NCBI RefSeq assembly: GCF_003751505.1
Contig: NZ_RJVB01000004.1
Location: 186,001 to 250,000, forward strand
Direction: 5' to 3'
DNA from: Erwinia sp. JUb26
GTDB lineage: Bacteria > Pseudomonadota > Gammaproteobacteria > Enterobacterales > Enterobacteriaceae
DNA length: 64,000 nucleotides
The translations under genes were made by a program, and so were the position numbers. Positions 61,943 through 64,000 of this stretch are shown piece after piece. The notes under the pieces are model-generated. The model saw only the letters and a program-made list of their open reading frames with translations. It had not been told where the DNA came from and ran no database searches. The first letter of the stretch is position 1; each line of letters begins with the position of its first letter.

Positions 61943-62814
61943 TATTGGTCACTCAGTCTTGGATTAAAGGCATCATTCAGCGCATCGCCCAGCAGATTCA
62001 GCCCCAGCAGCGTTATCACCAGTGCCACGCCCGGCTCGGCGGTCAGATACCATGCGGTGCGGAGCATTTCCCTGCCGCTGCCGATCAGAAAGCCCCAACT
62101 CAATACGTTAGGATCGCCCAGGCCGAGAAAGGACAGTGCGGCCTCCATCAGGATGGCGGAAGCCACCATCACGGATGAGGTCACCACAATAGCCGGGAGG
62201 GCATTGGGCAACATCTCGCGAAAGATGATGTGCGCTGAGGAAAAGCCCTGGCAGCGGGCGGCCAGCACAAAGTCAGAACCGCGCAGGGTACGAAATTCGG
62301 CCCGAACCAGTCGCGCTATGGTCGGCCAGGTGGTGGCACCAATACTGAGGGTGATTAAGGTCGCTGTCGGCGTGGAGATCGCCAGAATGATAATCACCAG
62401 CAGAAAGGCGGGCATGGTCTGAAACAGCGTGGTGATGCGCATCAGGAGATAGTCAACGCTCCCGCCGAAATAGCCGCTGAGGCTGCCGACCAGCGTACCG
62501 AGCAGCAATCCGATCAGCGTGGCACCCAGCCCGATTAGCAGCGAGACGCGTGCGCCGTGAAAAATACCCGCGGCCAGATCGCGCCCCATCGCATCGGTTC
62601 CCAGCGGCCAGACCGGGTCGGTAAAGGGTGCCAGCAGCGGTGAGGCGACCATATCCAGCGGATCGCCGGGGAACAGCCAGGGGGCCACCACGGCCATCGC
62701 GACGGTCAGCAGCAGGATAACTAACCCGGCGAGGCCCGCTGGATTGCGCACAAACTGGCGCAGGGCACGGCGGTTAACCGGCGCATTAACAAATACAACG
62801 GACAGAGTGGCCAT
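61942..62814 (-). CDS. Dpp/Opp-type ABC permease (DppC family, second transporter)
   Basis: A 290-residue permease. DppC marks are DPVWPLGTDAMGRDLAAGIFHGARVSLLIG, six membrane segments, and the EAA loop AARCQGFSSAHIIFREMLPNALPAIVV. It lies three bases after the DppB-type gene on the reverse strand. Substrate of this second importer is unknown; no enzyme gene is linked inside the window. Confidence 0.9.
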   Translation of the reverse strand: MATLSVVFVNAPVNRRALRQFVRNPAGLAGLVILLLTVAMAVVAPWLFPGDPLDMVASPLLAPFTDPVWPLGTDAMGRDLAAGIFHGARVSLLIGLGATLIGLLLGTLVGSLSGYFGGSVDYLLMRITTLFQTMPAFLLVIIILAISTPTATLITLSIGATTWPTIARLVRAEFRTLRGSDFVLAARCQGFSSAHIIFREMLPNALPAIVVTSSVMVASAILMEAALSFLGLGDPNVLSWGFLIGSGREMLRTAWYLTAEPGVALVITLLGLNLLGDALNDAFNPRLSDQ

Positions 62815-62817
62815 AGA

Positions 62818-63804
62818 TCATCTCGCAATTCGGGGGTCTAACCAGGCGTGGAGAAGATCCACAATAAAGTTGGCGAGTATCACCATCAGCGATGAAAACA
62901 GCAGGATGCCCAGCAGGATATTGACGTCGCGGGCCATCACCGCATCCAGCGCCAGTCTGCCCAGCCCCGGCCAGGAAAACACCGTTTCCACCACCGCTGC
63001 GCCGCTGAGCAGCGTCGCGATATGCATACCGCTCACGGTGACCAGCGGAATTAACGCACAGCGAAGGGTGTGAACCAGCGTGACGCGCAGCGGCGACAGC
63101 CCTTTGGCATGGGCGGTGCGCACAAAATCCTGATGGGCGATTTCCAGCATTGCCGCGCGCGTCAGGCGAGCGTAAATCGCCAGGAAAAAACTCGCCAGCG
63201 ACAGCACCGGTAACACCGCATGCTTCAGCCGATCGCTGATATAGGCCCAGCCGTGCAGATCGGCACCGATAGTCATATTGCCGTTGCTGGGCAGCCAGCC
63301 GAGATGCACGGAAAACAGCACCAGCAGCATCAGTCCAATCCAGAATCCGGGCAGGGAATAAAGCAGCAGGCTGACGAGCGATAATACCCGGTCAGGCCAG
63401 CGCCCGACGAATAGCGCCATTATCACGCCGAAAATCAGGCCAACGAGTAATGCAATGGCCTGCGCGGCCAGCATTAACATCAGCGTGGCGGGAAGCCGCG
63501 ACATAATTAACGTGCTGACCGGGGTATTAAAGCGGGGCGAAAATCCCAGATTTCCCTGCAGGATGTGGCCGCCCCAGTTTAGAAACTGCTGCCAGCCGGG
63601 CAGGTTAAGACCGTACTGCTCACGCATCAGCGCCATGCTGGCGGCGCTCGCTCCGCCCGACTCCCCTGCCAGCACGTCAACGGCATCGCCGGGAATGGTT
63701 TTGAGGATGATAAACATGATCAGCAGAATACCAATAAACGTTGGCACGACCTGAAGCGCACTTTTAAATAAAAATATCGGCAGCCAATGGCGTTCTCGCT
63801 GCAT
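62818..63804 (-). CDS. Dpp/Opp-type ABC permease (DppB family, second transporter)
   Basis: A 328-residue permease with the DppB opening FKSALQVVPTFIGILLIMFIIL, LNLPGWQQFLNWGGHILQGNLGFS, and the EAA loop TAHAKGLSPLRVTLVHTLRCALIPLVT. It is the first gene of this unit inside the window; the substrate-binding protein may lie beyond the right edge, which would make the operon complete. The remaining 195 bases to the window end are AT-rich and show no gene. Confidence 0.9.
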   Translation of the reverse strand: MQRERHWLPIFLFKSALQVVPTFIGILLIMFIILKTIPGDAVDVLAGESGGASAASMALMREQYGLNLPGWQQFLNWGGHILQGNLGFSPRFNTPVSTLIMSRLPATLMLMLAAQAIALLVGLIFGVIMALFVGRWPDRVLSLVSLLLYSLPGFWIGLMLLVLFSVHLGWLPSNGNMTIGADLHGWAYISDRLKHAVLPVLSLASFFLAIYARLTRAAMLEIAHQDFVRTAHAKGLSPLRVTLVHTLRCALIPLVTVSGMHIATLLSGAAVVETVFSWPGLGRLALDAVMARDVNILLGILLFSSLMVILANFIVDLLHAWLDPRIAR

Positions 63805-64000
63805 AGCCAGCGTCCTTAAATCACAACCTGTAGAGAGAGTCGAAATTAACAGGCGATGTTTTTCTCACTTAATAATTTTTCCGGGAAACCTTTTCTGAAA
63901 TAAAGCGATTGAAGACCAGTGACCGCTTTTGCAAATACCGAATGAGTTAACCCGAAATACTCAGTAGCCATCGTTTACCTGATACCGGTTAATGACGCCC

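Noticed and set aside
1..64000. CRISPR arrays, tRNA or rRNA genes
   Set aside because: No regularly spaced direct repeats and no cloverleaf or rRNA-like sequence were recognised anywhere in the window.

Overview
Organism: the window looks like a chromosome segment of a plant-associated Enterobacterales, most likely Erwiniaceae (Erwinia/Pantoea-like). The backbone is GC-rich with enteric-type codon use and is full of sugar, peptide and siderophore uptake operons. It carries a galactan (pectin side-chain) operon of the type known from Dickeya. The assignment is inferred from gene content; there is no rRNA or tRNA to anchor it. Layout: (1) 1-729 is the 5' part of a reverse-strand taurine/nitrate-type binding protein. 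(2) 1050-7840 is a strongly AT-rich foreign island. It is bounded by inverted copies of a compound terminal repeat, with a frameshifted ISNCY/IS1202-like transposase just inside the right end and IS3/IS630 debris inside the left end. Its cargo is a tight three-gene operon: a RecF/SMC-like ATPase, a soluble histidine-kinase-like ATPase, and a response-regulator receiver domain fused to an aminoglycoside/choline-kinase-fold domain. This operon is my candidate for a previously undescribed system. It resembles a two-component immune or stress module and has no membrane sensor and no DNA-binding output. (3) 8066-13224 holds a glyoxalase-fold protein, then a GH42 beta-galactosidase, a sugar:cation symporter and an AraC-type regulator. 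(4) 13437-15033 is a first HipBA module with a palindromic operator. (5) 15143-26385 is the galactan cluster: LacI-type repressor, LamB-like porin, an orphan PTS EIIB domain, GH42 beta-galactosidase, GH53 endogalactanase, maltose-type ABC importer and its divergent ATPase. (6) 26830-29647 is L-fuconate dehydratase plus an MFS anion transporter. (7) 29793-30436 is a VapBC module bracketed by two near-identical terminators, followed by an LprI-domain secreted protein. (8) 32496-33341 is a secreted sugar-isomerase-fold protein behind two perfect operators. (9) 33600-40400 is a FecI/FecR/TonB-receptor signalling set with FhuD- and FhuB-like genes but no FhuC ATPase. (10) 40397-50276 is a peptide/sulfur-compound locus: GntR regulator, Dpp-type importer, M20-like hydrolase, D-cysteine-desulfhydrase-like PLP enzyme, ornithine-cyclodeaminase-like protein, rhodanese, and a fused DppDF ATPase on the other strand. 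An identical 14-bp site lies before both transcription units. (11) 50401-58294 is a hyuA-hyuB (hydantoinase/oxoprolinase) operon with a spermidine/putrescine-type ABC importer. (12) 58624-60233 is a second, diverged HipBA pair. (13) 60230-63804 is a second Dpp/Opp-type importer (fused ATPase, two permeases) running off the right edge. How it works together: the backbone takes up and degrades plant-derived galactans, fuconate, peptides and hydantoin-like compounds, with iron capture. Three toxin-antitoxin modules and one mobile island form the accessory layer.
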